DNA of 64,000 nt from Myxococcales bacterium. Lineage in GTDB: Bacteria; Myxococcota_A; Polyangia; Palsa-1104; JAEUJZ01. The position numbers were made by a program, and so were the translations under genes. Shown here one piece after another: positions 25,235 to 32,075 of this stretch (position 1 is the stretch's first letter; each line of letters opens with the position of its first letter). Under the pieces are notes generated by a model. The model did no database searches and had not been told where the DNA came from. It worked only from the letters and a program-made list of their open reading frames with translations. The stretch spans positions 175,133 to 239,132 of the forward strand of contig JAEUJZ010000078.1 of assembly GCA_016794505.1 (NCBI GenBank), read 5' to 3'.

Positions 25235-25417
25235 CTATCCGGGATAGTCGCAGATGCGCACGTCGCTGGCGTGCCCATTTGCAAAGCAAAAGACCACGCG
25301 AAACTGATACTTGCCGTGCAAGCGTGAATATCGCGTCCGGCGCTGCGGGCTGCGGATGAACGCAGGCATGCCCGCGCGAATCTCCCCCCGCACAGGCTGC
25401 AAGCCCGAAGTGGCCAA
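25235..25417 (-). pseudogene. decayed HigB-type toxin
   Basis: The frame ends RYSRLHGKYQFRVVFCFANG, then HASDVRICDYPG. This corresponds to the C-terminal HigB/RelE block 'LkGdr.gqwsiRvn.qyRicF.w..g.a.dVei.DYH'. The expected first half of the toxin is missing or frameshifted, and the conserved arginines are partly altered. With the HigA fragment immediately downstream in the usual toxin-antitoxin order, the pair is a broken HigBA module. Confidence 0.65.
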
Positions 25418-25617
25418 GCGGCCAACCCCTGCACCTTGGCCGGCTGGGGTCGCGTTGTTTAGGACGCGAGGCCAAGCATCAGCCCGCGCTGTGCTGGCTT
25501 GTGCATGCGCTCGCCGACGCTGCGCACCGAACAGGAGCGAGGCTCTCCCCAGACAAAGCCCAGCGCCTCCGATGGCAGCATCTGAGTGTCACTGGCCGAA
25601 CCGTGGGGCTTGCATCG

Positions 25618-25635
25618 TATGTCAGTTTTGACATA
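25618..25635 (+). promoter_or_regulatory. palindromic operator before the XRE/Gp49 toxin-antitoxin genes
   Basis: TATGTCA at 25618-25624 and TGACATA at 25629-25635 form a perfect seven-base inverted repeat with spacer GTTT. It lies 24 bases before the ATG of the XRE gene, where an antitoxin dimer would bind to repress its own operon. The binding protein is an inference. Confidence 0.65.
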
Positions 25636-25658
25636 ATCGATCCCGGAGAGAGCGCACC

Positions 25659-25973
25659 ATGGATCGCGAGAAACGAACCCGTTTACAGGCTGCTGGCTGG
25701 AAGGTTGGCAGTGCTGCGGACTTCCTAGGTCTGTCGCCTGAGGATGCCTTGCTGGTGGACATCCGTGCGCGGCTGGCGTCGGCGCTGTCGACTCGCCGCG
25801 CCAAGCAACAGATGACGCAGGCCGAGCTGGCCCGCCGCATTCATTCCAGCCAGTCGCGTGTGGCCAAGATGGAAGCGGCCGACGGCTCAGTCTCGCTCGA
25901 TCTGCTCATCCGCTCGCTACTGGCTCTCGGCGCCACGCGCAAAGATCTGGCGACCGCCATCGCTGGCAAGTAA
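25659..25973 (+). CDS. XRE-family antitoxin
   Basis: The 104-residue protein matches a common class of antitoxin regulators. It has an N-terminal capping segment (MDREKRTRLQAAGWKVGSAADFLGL) and a helix-turn-helix (MTQAELARRIHSSQSRVAKMEAADGSVSLDLL). It should bind the palindrome just upstream and neutralise the toxin encoded 32 bases downstream. The order is antitoxin first, unlike the usual order in HigBA loci. The frame looks intact and the start is preceded by GGAGAG. Confidence 0.88.
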   Translation: MDREKRTRLQAAGWKVGSAADFLGLSPEDALLVDIRARLASALSTRRAKQQMTQAELARRIHSSQSRVAKMEAADGSVSLDLLIRSLLALGATRKDLATAIAGK

Positions 25974-25981
25974 ACATCGCT

Positions 25982-25998
25982 GACCTGCCGCGCAGGTC
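25982..25998 (+). promoter_or_regulatory. hairpin between antitoxin and toxin genes
   Basis: GACCTGC at 25982-25988 pairs perfectly with GCAGGTC at 25992-25998 over a three-base loop. The AGG in its right arm is the only ribosome-binding-like sequence before the GTG start of the toxin at 26006. The hairpin should therefore hide the toxin ribosome site, favouring antitoxin over toxin synthesis. This function is inferred from position. Confidence 0.5.
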
Positions 25999-26005
25999 TT
26001 CTCCC

Positions 26006-26422
26006 GTGCCCGCTCGCAAAACACGCCCCACACTGTCCGCAATCGAAGTTCAAAGCGACAAGCCGCTGGTCTGGCTACACGGTGAAGTGAAGACGCCGCC
26101 GTGGTCCCTGGAAGCCCGCCGCGAAGCGGGCTATCTGCTGCGCCGCTTGCAGCTTGGCGACCTTCTGTCGCTGCCGGCCTCGCGCCCCATGCCTAGCATC
26201 GGCCCGGCGGTGCATGAGCTACGCATCAAAGACCAGACCGCCGAGTGGCGCATCGTCTATCGCATCGACGCGGACGCGATCATCATCGCCGAGGTCTTCC
26301 ACAAAAAGACCCAAGCCACGCCACGCACCGTGATCGCAACGTGTCAGCGAAGGCTGCGACAGTACGACGCCGCTGCCCATGACCCCGCGCGCCCGACCCA
26401 GCAGCCCGCGCAGCACGAATAG
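26006..26422 (+). CDS. RelE-superfamily toxin, phage Gp49-like
   Basis: The 138-residue protein reads as a Gp49-like/HigB mRNA interferase: REAGYLLRRLQLGDLL, RPMPSIGPAVHELRIKDQ, EWRIVYRIDADAI, then VFHKKTQATP. These match the family's 'GyaLrrLQ.Ge.l..P..rPmp.iG.gv.ELRi' core and the C-terminal KKT. It starts with GTG. The C-terminal 30 residues (Pro/Gln-rich) extend beyond the usual family length. With the XRE gene it makes a complete-looking toxin-antitoxin pair. Confidence 0.87.
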   Translation: MPARKTRPTLSAIEVQSDKPLVWLHGEVKTPPWSLEARREAGYLLRRLQLGDLLSLPASRPMPSIGPAVHELRIKDQTAEWRIVYRIDADAIIIAEVFHKKTQATPRTVIATCQRRLRQYDAAAHDPARPTQQPAQHE

Positions 26423-26650
26423 TCTCCCCTGGGATGAGACCCAGGCTGCTGGCCAGCCAGCCCTGTGGCTGTTCCACCCTCATCGTTCAACCACCCCGAC
26501 GAGAAGATCGCCCCCTCGGTCTGATCGGCGAGTACGCTTGCCGCGTCGTGCGTGCTGTCCGCGCAGTCCGCGCAGGTTCTTCCCGCCCGCGCTATCCTGC
26601 GCCGCGCATGCGCCGACCCAAGCTGACCGCAGGGCAGGAGGGCGAGGCCC

Positions 26651-26815
26651 GCAGAGGAGATTTACAGCGCAGCCGAAAAACAAGGCATTGCCCGTCGAAC
26701 CCTGCGGCGAGCCAAGCGCGATCTCCAACTTGAGGATCGCCGGGATGGCAGGGTGTGGCTGTGGCGCCTGCCGAGTGAACCGCAGGCGATGCGCAGCCAG
26801 CCGGGGGCGCGATGA
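26651..26815 (+). pseudogene. C-terminal remnant of a mobile-element replication ATPase
   Basis: In-frame sequence from 26651 to a TGA at 26813-26815 reads AEEIYSAAEKQGIARRTLRR, then AKRDLQLEDRRDGRVWLWRL. This matches the C-terminal winged-helix tail of RepA/primase-helicase-type AAA ATPases of phages and integrative elements ('aeeI...A...Gis.rTLrRAkkeL.v...r.g..W.WrLp'). No ATPase domain precedes it; the upstream sequence (26423-26650) is not coherent in this frame. It is therefore a leftover of a larger gene. Confidence 0.6.
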
Positions 26816-26823
26816 TGCCGAGC

Positions 26824-26873
26824 TGGCCAGCCCCCTATGCTTGGCCAGGTGGCCACTTGGCCAGTTGGCCAGC
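26824..26873. repeat. eight-base tandem TGGCCA repeats
   Basis: TGGCCA occurs at 26824, 26842, 26850, 26858 and 26866. The last four copies are spaced exactly eight bases apart (TGGCCAGG, TGGCCACT, TGGCCAGT, TGGCCAGC). They lie just after the replication-ATPase remnant and just before the end of the XRE gene. Similar short GC-rich reiterations could be iterons of a replication origin or decayed coding sequence; I cannot decide between these. Confidence 0.6.
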
Positions 26874-26884
26874 GTTCCCTGCAG

Positions 26885-27370
26885 CTAGGCCGGTGTGGCT
26901 GCGGCCTCGGACATGCGCCCCCGCCGCCGGGGTAGCTCGCGCGAGCCGATGCCGAACGCCAGCCAACCCGGCGACAGATCGAGCGCCTTGGCCAAAGCTT
27001 CCGCCGTGGCGAGCGTGGGCATGGTTCCGCGCTCGACATTGCCCACGGCGGTATGGCTCAGCCCGGCCAGCTTGGCGACAGCCAGCACAGACAAGCCGCG
27101 CGCTGCGCGTTCCGCAGTCAGCCGGTGCGCCACCGCTTCGCAGCGCAGGCCCCTTGGCAGTGGGCCCGCTTCCCCTTCGATGCCGTAGGCCAGGAAGGCC
27201 GGCGACAAGCCCAGGGCATACGCGATGCGCTCGACCGTATCCAAGCGCGGGATGCGCTCACCGCGCTCCATTCCCACGATCGCCGATCCGTCTGGGAGCG
27301 AGGCGAGCCGCGTCAAAGGCTGACGTTTCAAGCCAGCCAGCCGTCGCGCCTTTTTCAGACGGCTACCCAT
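26885..27370 (-). CDS. XRE-family regulator with two helix-turn-helix domains
   Basis: I choose the ATG at 27370 because the first HTH starts there (MGSRLKKARRLAGLKRQPL); the frame is open further upstream to 27622 but is not protein-like. The 161-residue product carries a first, poorer HTH (residues about 1-55) and a second, typical XRE domain (VAHRLTAERAARGLSVLAVAKLAGLSHTAVGNVERG). Each is followed by a similar 'SPxFLAYGI / SPGWLAFGI' tail. The same tail occurs in the XRE protein at 48535. Phage-like repressors often have this form. It is encoded opposite to the integrase genes and could control them. Confidence 0.8.
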   Translation of the reverse strand: MGSRLKKARRLAGLKRQPLTRLASLPDGSAIVGMERGERIPRLDTVERIAYALGLSPAFLAYGIEGEAGPLPRGLRCEAVAHRLTAERAARGLSVLAVAKLAGLSHTAVGNVERGTMPTLATAEALAKALDLSPGWLAFGIGSRELPRRRGRMSEAAATPA

Positions 27371-27540
27371 ACCCCAATGGAGCGGATTCTTTCTTCCTCG
27401 AACCACGCTCCTCGGTAGCACGCGCGCTGCGGTGCGGCCTAATTGCGATCCCGTCAGATAGGATGCCATGATTTTATTGCAATCGATGGGACGTTTAGGT
27501 AACAACAGGTCAAGGGCTCTGTGGCCCGAAAATGAAACAG

Positions 27541-27566
27541 GCTCGACCGTCCTGAAACAGTCGAGC
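27541..27566. promoter_or_regulatory. inverted repeat between XRE and integrase genes
   Basis: GCTCGAC at 27541-27547 and GTCGAGC at 27560-27566 form a perfect seven-base dyad with a 12-base spacer. The flanks carry a direct repeat TGAAACAG. It sits between the divergent XRE gene and the integrase operon, about 60 bases before the latter, so it is a candidate operator; an integrase arm site is possible as well. Confidence 0.5.
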
Positions 27567-27623
27567 CCACAGCCCGCGTCGGATGCAGCCGGCAAGCGAA
27601 TATCCGACGCGAACGGAGGCATT

Positions 27624-28001
27624 ATGCCTTGTCACGTTCCTGCTACAAGTGTTTCCCGTCGTCGTCCCCCGTCGCTGCGGCTGAGTCCGCCAAAGGCTGT
27701 CGCTGTGCTCGACTTGGCTCAGCCCGGCGAGCGCGATGCGCATGATCTTTTGCGCCGCTTCACCACGGGCCGCTGGCCGCTGTGGCGTGTGCTCGGTCTG
27801 CGCCGTCGCGGCTCGCAGCTTCGGGCCGCTGTGTGCTGGCTGCGCGGTGGCCAGATCAACGGCTACTCGCTCGCCGAGCTGAGCCTGGTTGAGCAAGCTG
27901 TGTGCTGGCGCGACATGGCCAGCGCCGTTGCCGCTCGCCAGGCATTGACCGAGGGCGACAGCGCCACCGCCGCACCCATCGAACACGGGGGGACGCTATG
28001 A
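27624..28001 (+). CDS. small protein upstream of the integrase
   Basis: The ATG at 27624 has GGAGG at a good distance and gives 125 residues. The stop overlaps the integrase start (ATGA), so the two are translationally coupled. The protein contains RPPSLRLSPPKAVAVLDLAQ, then a helical part (HDLLRRFTTGRWPLWRVLGL, later LAELSLVEQAVCWRDM). Small coupled proteins of this kind often act as excisionase or directionality factors, but no such domain is recognised here; that role is an inference from position. Confidence 0.7.
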   Translation: MPCHVPATSVSRRRPPSLRLSPPKAVAVLDLAQPGERDAHDLLRRFTTGRWPLWRVLGLRRRGSQLRAAVCWLRGGQINGYSLAELSLVEQAVCWRDMASAVAARQALTEGDSATAAPIEHGGTL

Positions 28002-29038
28002 GCGACACACCCAAGATCCGCTACCTGGGGCCGTACAAGTTTCGCGGCCCGTGGCGATGCCAGTTAGTCGAGGGCGAGCGTCGCTTCTGGTTGTCGCCTG
28101 AGAAGACTCCCGAGCGCGCGATTGCCGTAGCCGAGCGCAGCCTGGCCATCACCGTCGCCCGCCAGCCGCTGACCATCGAGCAAGCGCTCGAGAACTACCG
28201 CCAGTACAAGCTGCAAGTGAAGGGCAACAAGCCCAGCAGCGTGATCACCAGCATGCACCGCCTGCGCAGCTTCTTTCGTGAGCCTGGACTGGCCGTCTAT
28301 CAGCTCACGCCGCATCGCTGCGCCGGCTACTATCGCCGACTCGTCGAAAAGCAGCGACCCGACACACACCGCAGCACGCTCGCCGAAGCGGGGACGTTCT
28401 GCCGCTGGCTGATGAAGGGCCATCAGCTCAAGCTCGACCCGCTACAGGGGATCGAGCCGGTGGGCCGCAAGCGCAAGGGCAAGCCGCAGCTTCGCTTCGA
28501 TGAAGCGCGCCGCTGGTGGACCGTGGCCGAAGCGCAAGCCCAGGCCGGCGAGGCGGGAGCCATCGCGGCGATGATGACCCTCCTTATGGCGCTGCGGGCC
28601 AGCGAGATCACAACCCGCACCGTCCGCGACCGGGACAACGGCGGCAGCCTGCTGTGGATCCCCGAGGCCAAGACCGAGGCCGGCAAGCGCACCGTGCGCG
28701 TCCCCAAGGTGCTGCAGCCCTACCTGCTTGAGCTAGCCCGCGACAAGCTCCCCGGCGCCTTCCTGTTTCCCGGCAAGCTCGGCGGCCCTCCCTATCGCGC
28801 CTGGCCGCGCAAGTGGGTCCAGCGCCTCTGCCGCCAGGCCAAGGTCCCCGAAGTCTGCGCCCACAGCATGCGCGGCCTACACGCCACCCTCGCCATGCAG
28901 CAAGGCGAATCCCCCGAGCTTGTCGCCCGCGTCATGGGCCACGAATCCCCCACCATCACCCTCACCAACTACGCCGCCCCCGGATCCGCCCAACTAGCCA
29001 CCGCAGAGCGCGCGGAGGCTGCGCTGCTGCCGAACTAA
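27998..29038 (+). CDS. tyrosine recombinase / integrase
   Basis: The 346-residue protein has a SAM-like core-binding N-domain and a catalytic domain with the recombinase residues in order: Arg in ALRASEI, His-x-x-Arg in HSMRGLH, His in VMGHES and the nucleophile Tyr in LTNYAAPG. It should integrate and excise a mobile element at a short core site, commonly a tRNA gene. A tRNA 3' fragment lies 750 bases downstream. The start overlaps the stop of the upstream small gene. The frame appears complete. Confidence 0.94.
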   Translation: MSDTPKIRYLGPYKFRGPWRCQLVEGERRFWLSPEKTPERAIAVAERSLAITVARQPLTIEQALENYRQYKLQVKGNKPSSVITSMHRLRSFFREPGLAVYQLTPHRCAGYYRRLVEKQRPDTHRSTLAEAGTFCRWLMKGHQLKLDPLQGIEPVGRKRKGKPQLRFDEARRWWTVAEAQAQAGEAGAIAAMMTLLMALRASEITTRTVRDRDNGGSLLWIPEAKTEAGKRTVRVPKVLQPYLLELARDKLPGAFLFPGKLGGPPYRAWPRKWVQRLCRQAKVPEVCAHSMRGLHATLAMQQGESPELVARVMGHESPTITLTNYAAPGSAQLATAERAEAALLPN

Positions 29039-29061
29039 GTCGCCGTCCGCTGCGTGCTGGG

Positions 29062-29655
29062 TCACGCGACTGAGGAGGATCGGCGGACCCTAGCTGGAAA
29101 CTCGTACACAAGCCTAAGCAGCATATCCGTAAATGTAATAATCATATTTGCTGATTCTGAATTTATGATCAGAATTTCATGAGTTGCTTCATTTGCCACT
29201 TCCCTAATCATATCAATCCAAGGCCTACTGTCAGGGGTAATATATCGTTTCTCGTCTAAATAATTTACATAGTAGACGAAATTTTTATTCTTATCCGCTC
29301 CCTTCTCTACAGCGACATGCATAAGAATCTTGCGGCATATCATTACCGCTGCGGTATGGGCCCCAACTGTTATGGCCCGCCGAGCTTCCTCGAATAGAGC
29401 GGCGGTGTCGTCTGGGACATGCTCAACCGAAGAGCCCGGTAGTGGTGCTGGGTGTTGTCCGTCTGCACTGTCGAAATAGGTAGGGCGCTCGCAGCCTGGG
29501 CAAACGAAAATCCAGTGAAATGTAGGGCTCTCCGCTAATGTGTCTGCCTTCATTAGACCAATGGTTGATTGCACTATGCTCTCGCAGTATCCGCATTTAT
29601 ATTTTCGCGGTACTGCCTGCTCAATAAATTTCCAACGATTAACCTCATACCACAT
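29062..29655 (-). CDS. DUF4145 protein with N-terminal zinc-ribbon
   Basis: The 197-residue protein has two CxxC pairs (YKCGYCES and VCPGCERP), then ALFEEARRAITVGAHTAAVMICRKILMHVA, which is the signature helix pair of DUF4145. The C-terminal half is helical and ends VRRSSSVA. DUF4145 also occurs fused to restriction enzymes and other nucleases, so a defence role is possible, but no catalytic site is seen. The gene is clearly less GC-rich than its neighbours, which points to recent acquisition. It lies between the integrase and the tRNA fragment. Confidence 0.85.
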   Translation of the reverse strand: MWYEVNRWKFIEQAVPRKYKCGYCESIVQSTIGLMKADTLAESPTFHWIFVCPGCERPTYFDSADGQHPAPLPGSSVEHVPDDTAALFEEARRAITVGAHTAAVMICRKILMHVAVEKGADKNKNFVYYVNYLDEKRYITPDSRPWIDMIREVANEATHEILIINSESANMIITFTDMLLRLVYEFPARVRRSSSVA

Positions 29656-29757
29656 ACAAGTTCCTCGGACTTTATGGTCGACGACAAGAGCGGCGAGTAT
29701 GCGGAGTGGGCCTTTTCACACCGTTTTCACAGCCGGTTTTTCAAGCCCAGAAACACC

Positions 29758-29786
29758 AAACCCCGCCGGGTTCACCGACGGGGTTT
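29758..29786 (-). terminator. Rho-independent terminator after the tRNA fragment (works in both directions)
   Basis: AAACCCCG at 29758-29765 pairs with CGGGGTTT at 29779-29786; the loop can pair further (CCGG/CCGA region). Reading leftward it follows the tRNA fragment by four bases, as expected for the terminator of the original tRNA gene. Reading rightward the stem is also followed by a T-rich stretch. Confidence 0.75.
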
Positions 29787-29789
29787 CTT

Positions 29790-29837
<48 letters not shown>

Positions 29838-29962
29838 AAACCTCCGCCTGGAACATCCGTTGAAACATTGTTCGCCGCTGCGAAGCGATAGCCGATTCCG
29901 TCGGCGACGAGTGAACAACGATTCGTTCCGGGAGGGCAAGCTTTTTTGCGTGTGGCCGGAGG

Positions 29963-30805
29963 CTAACTGCGCCGGCTTCCTCCACCGAGGAGCGCAGCCG
30001 CGAGTACTGCCAGCCCGCCGACGATGCCGACGGTCACCAGCCCGGCCACCAGCCCGTCGCCGGCCCCGCTGCTCGGCGAGGCGTGAGCGTCCGCGTATCG
30101 TGTTGGCCGTGCCCCGGCCTGGGCGTCAGCGTAGCCGGCTTGGAACGCCGTCGATCGGGTGCTTGATGACGGATGCGAACAGCCGGAGTAGTTGCAGCCG
30201 ATCGCCGCAAAGACGATCGCTCCGAACGCCGAGGAAACGAGCCCGAGACGCCCCACGAGCCACCCGGCCCAGTAATCGGCGGCGGCTTCGGCATGACTGT
30301 CATAAGGCGAGCGGTAGCCCGCCCACTTGAGTTCGTGCCCGAGCTCATGGGCGAGTACCAGTACCCGCACAGCATGCTCGACATCCGCGAAAGCGGGAAC
30401 GTTACCCTGCCGGGCCGGTGCTGACGCCAGGCTCTGCCAGATGTTCCTGGCCAACTCGGCAAGTTCAGAAAGCCCGAGCACGATGACGCCGTGGGCAAAC
30501 CAGCGTCCGCCGCCGCCGCCGGAGCGATCGCGACAAGCTAGGCGCGGCCGGCGACGCGGTTGAACAGCGTCTAGCATGCGCTCGTAGATGAGCTCCAGCT
30601 CAGCGGGTGTCCCAATCCATTGGGAATGCACCCAGCGTCCGCTGAGCTGCAACGCTTGGCCGGATGCGAGTTCGTGATAGTCGTGTTCGCTGCCGGAGCA
30701 GCCCTGACAGTGATTTTCGGTTCTCCGATGGTTCCTCAAGTGCGCCCCCTTTTGGGTGTTGGTTCTTCCGAGTGGCAAGACATCTGTAACAAGTTCCCGT
30801 GTCAA
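29963..30805 (-). CDS. membrane-anchored HExxH metalloprotease
   Basis: The frame starts with a TTG whose last bases overlap the stop of the XRE gene (TTGA); the true start may be further in. The product (up to 280 residues) has the zinc motif VLAHELGHELKW followed 13 residues later by EAAADYWAGWL, giving a third ligand of the Glu type. This pattern fits ImmA/IrrE-like and neutral zinc proteases. A C-terminal hydrophobic segment (LVAGLVTVGIVGGLAVLAAA) anchors it in the membrane. Coupling to an XRE regulator suggests it cleaves that regulator, as ImmA does ImmR. Confidence 0.75.
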   Translation of the reverse strand: MTRELVTDVLPLGRTNTQKGAHLRNHRRTENHCQGCSGSEHDYHELASGQALQLSGRWVHSQWIGTPAELELIYERMLDAVQPRRRPRLACRDRSGGGGGRWFAHGVIVLGLSELAELARNIWQSLASAPARQGNVPAFADVEHAVRVLVLAHELGHELKWAGYRSPYDSHAEAAADYWAGWLVGRLGLVSSAFGAIVFAAIGCNYSGCSHPSSSTRSTAFQAGYADAQAGARPTRYADAHASPSSGAGDGLVAGLVTVGIVGGLAVLAAALLGGGSRRS

Positions 30806-31539
30806 CTCCCGTCGGGAGCGCGCCGACGGCTGCTCGGTCGCTCTCGCTGCATTGGGCCGGTCGGGTGAGGCTCCGCGCTCGCCAGATAGTGAGCGAGCGT
30901 GGCTACACCGGCGACGGCGGCAACGCTGGCCAATGCGGCGGCGATGGCGCCGGTCGTGGCTGCAGAGGAACTGTCGGTCGCGATTTTTTGGAGCCGAGCG
31001 CTCAGCGAGGCGACATCGGCGACGGCTTTTTTCAAGGCGTCCCGATGGCGCTCGAGGTCAAGCTCGGTTTCGGTCAGCCGCGCCTGCAGCCGTTCCACCG
31101 CGCGCTGCAGTTCTTCTCGCTCGGAGACAGCCGCAGCGAGCTCGCGGCGGAGTTTCTGGATGGTTGCTCGGTTTTCGACTTCGTCCGCGTCGAAGTGCCG
31201 CAGGCGCCGTTCGAGGTCGGCGATCCGCCCCTCATAGTCAAGGAGAGTCTTGACGACGGCGTCGTAGGTCGCGCGGGGCACGACTGATGAGACTGCCGCC
31301 AGGCGAGCCTCGGCATCGGTGCCGGCAACGAGTTCAGCGGGAGTCAGCGCGAGAGCGACGGCGAGCGTCTGCAGCGTATCTGGCGCCGCACTGCGTTCGC
31401 CCTTGATAATTCGAGAGATGGTGGAGCGTTCCAACCCCGTCTTTTCGGCCAGCCATGCTTGATTGCGCTCCGGGCTCTTATCCAAGAGAGCCTGCAGCCG
31501 CTGGCCGAAGCGCATGCCGTTGTCGGGATGGTCCACCAT
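30802..31539 (-). CDS. XRE regulator with long coiled coil and membrane anchor
   Basis: From the ATG at 31539 the protein has 245 residues: an XRE helix-turn-helix (QRLQALLDKSPERNQAWLAE, then KTGLERSTISRIIKGER), a linker, a coiled coil of about 90 residues (from YEGRIADLERRLRHF to VASLSARLQKIA) and a C-terminal hydrophobic segment (GAIAAALASVAAVAGVATLA). A DNA-binding domain tethered to the membrane by a coiled coil is unusual for a phage-type repressor. It is translationally coupled to the protease downstream. A perfect dyad lies 57 bases upstream of this start. Confidence 0.82.
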   Translation of the reverse strand: MVDHPDNGMRFGQRLQALLDKSPERNQAWLAEKTGLERSTISRIIKGERSAAPDTLQTLAVALALTPAELVAGTDAEARLAAVSSVVPRATYDAVVKTLLDYEGRIADLERRLRHFDADEVENRATIQKLRRELAAAVSEREELQRAVERLQARLTETELDLERHRDALKKAVADVASLSARLQKIATDSSSAATTGAIAAALASVAAVAGVATLAHYLASAEPHPTGPMQRERPSSRRRAPDGS

Positions 31540-31595
31540 GAGTCCATGCTCTGTTGCCGGTTGAACTTTGTCAATACAGCTGTTCGTATCAACAA

Positions 31596-31610
31596 TGTTG
31601 CCTGGCAACA
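31596..31610 (-). promoter_or_regulatory. perfect dyad upstream of the membrane-anchored XRE gene
   Basis: TGTTGCC-T-GGCAACA is a perfect seven-base inverted repeat centred on one base. A second, weaker dyad (TTGT...ATAC...GACAA) overlaps the region just downstream. The position, 57 bases before the XRE start, fits an operator for autoregulation. Confidence 0.55.
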
Positions 31611-31645
31611 AACGGCTACGTTCCGACGGTCCTTCACGTCATCCT

Positions 31646-32075
31646 AGTATCACGTCCCTGAAGTCCTTGGCATTGATGGTGCTCCTTGTTTGGGGAAGAA
31701 ACAGGGAGTCCGGGGGTTCCTCGACACCATCGAGCGCAGCGTCCCGCATGACCTAGATGTGCACCTGGTGATGGACCACTACAGCACACAGAAGACTCAA
31801 CTGATCCGTCGCTGGCTTGCGAAGAGGCCCCGCTTCCACGTGTACTTCACGCCCACCTCGTCCTCGTGGATCAACTAAGTCGAACGCTTCTTTGCTCTGC
31901 TGACCCAGCGGCAAATTCGACGGGGAACGCATCGCTCCGCGCAGGACCTTGAAGCGGCGCTGCGCCACTACATCGACGAACAGAACCACAGCGCCAAGCC
32001 CTTCGCCAAGACCGCCGACCAAATCCTCGAAAGCGTCGAACGCTTTTGTCTGCGGACTTCAGGTACGGGACACTA
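31646..32075 (+). mobile_element. internally deleted IS630-family element with both ends
   Basis: The last third of an IS630 transposase is readable on the plus strand: RGFLDTIERSVPHDLDVHLV, MDHYSTQKTQLIRRWL, FHVYFTPTSSSWIN, then after a stop codon VERFFALLTQRQIRRGTHRS and the PF..TADQILESV tail. The stop TAA at 31876-31878 replaces the conserved Gln codon of 'NQVERFF'. The 5' two thirds of the gene is missing. The ends are inverted repeats: CTAGTATCACGTCCCTGAAG at 31644 and, on the other strand from 32076, CTAGTGTCCCGTACCTGAAG. They differ at only three positions over about 23 bases, and both are bordered by CTAG, the IS630 target. The copy cannot make its own transposase. Confidence 0.85.

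Noticed and set aside
26824..26873. CRISPR-like array
   Set aside because: The repeat unit is only eight bases without spacers. No true CRISPR repeats or cas genes were seen anywhere in the window.
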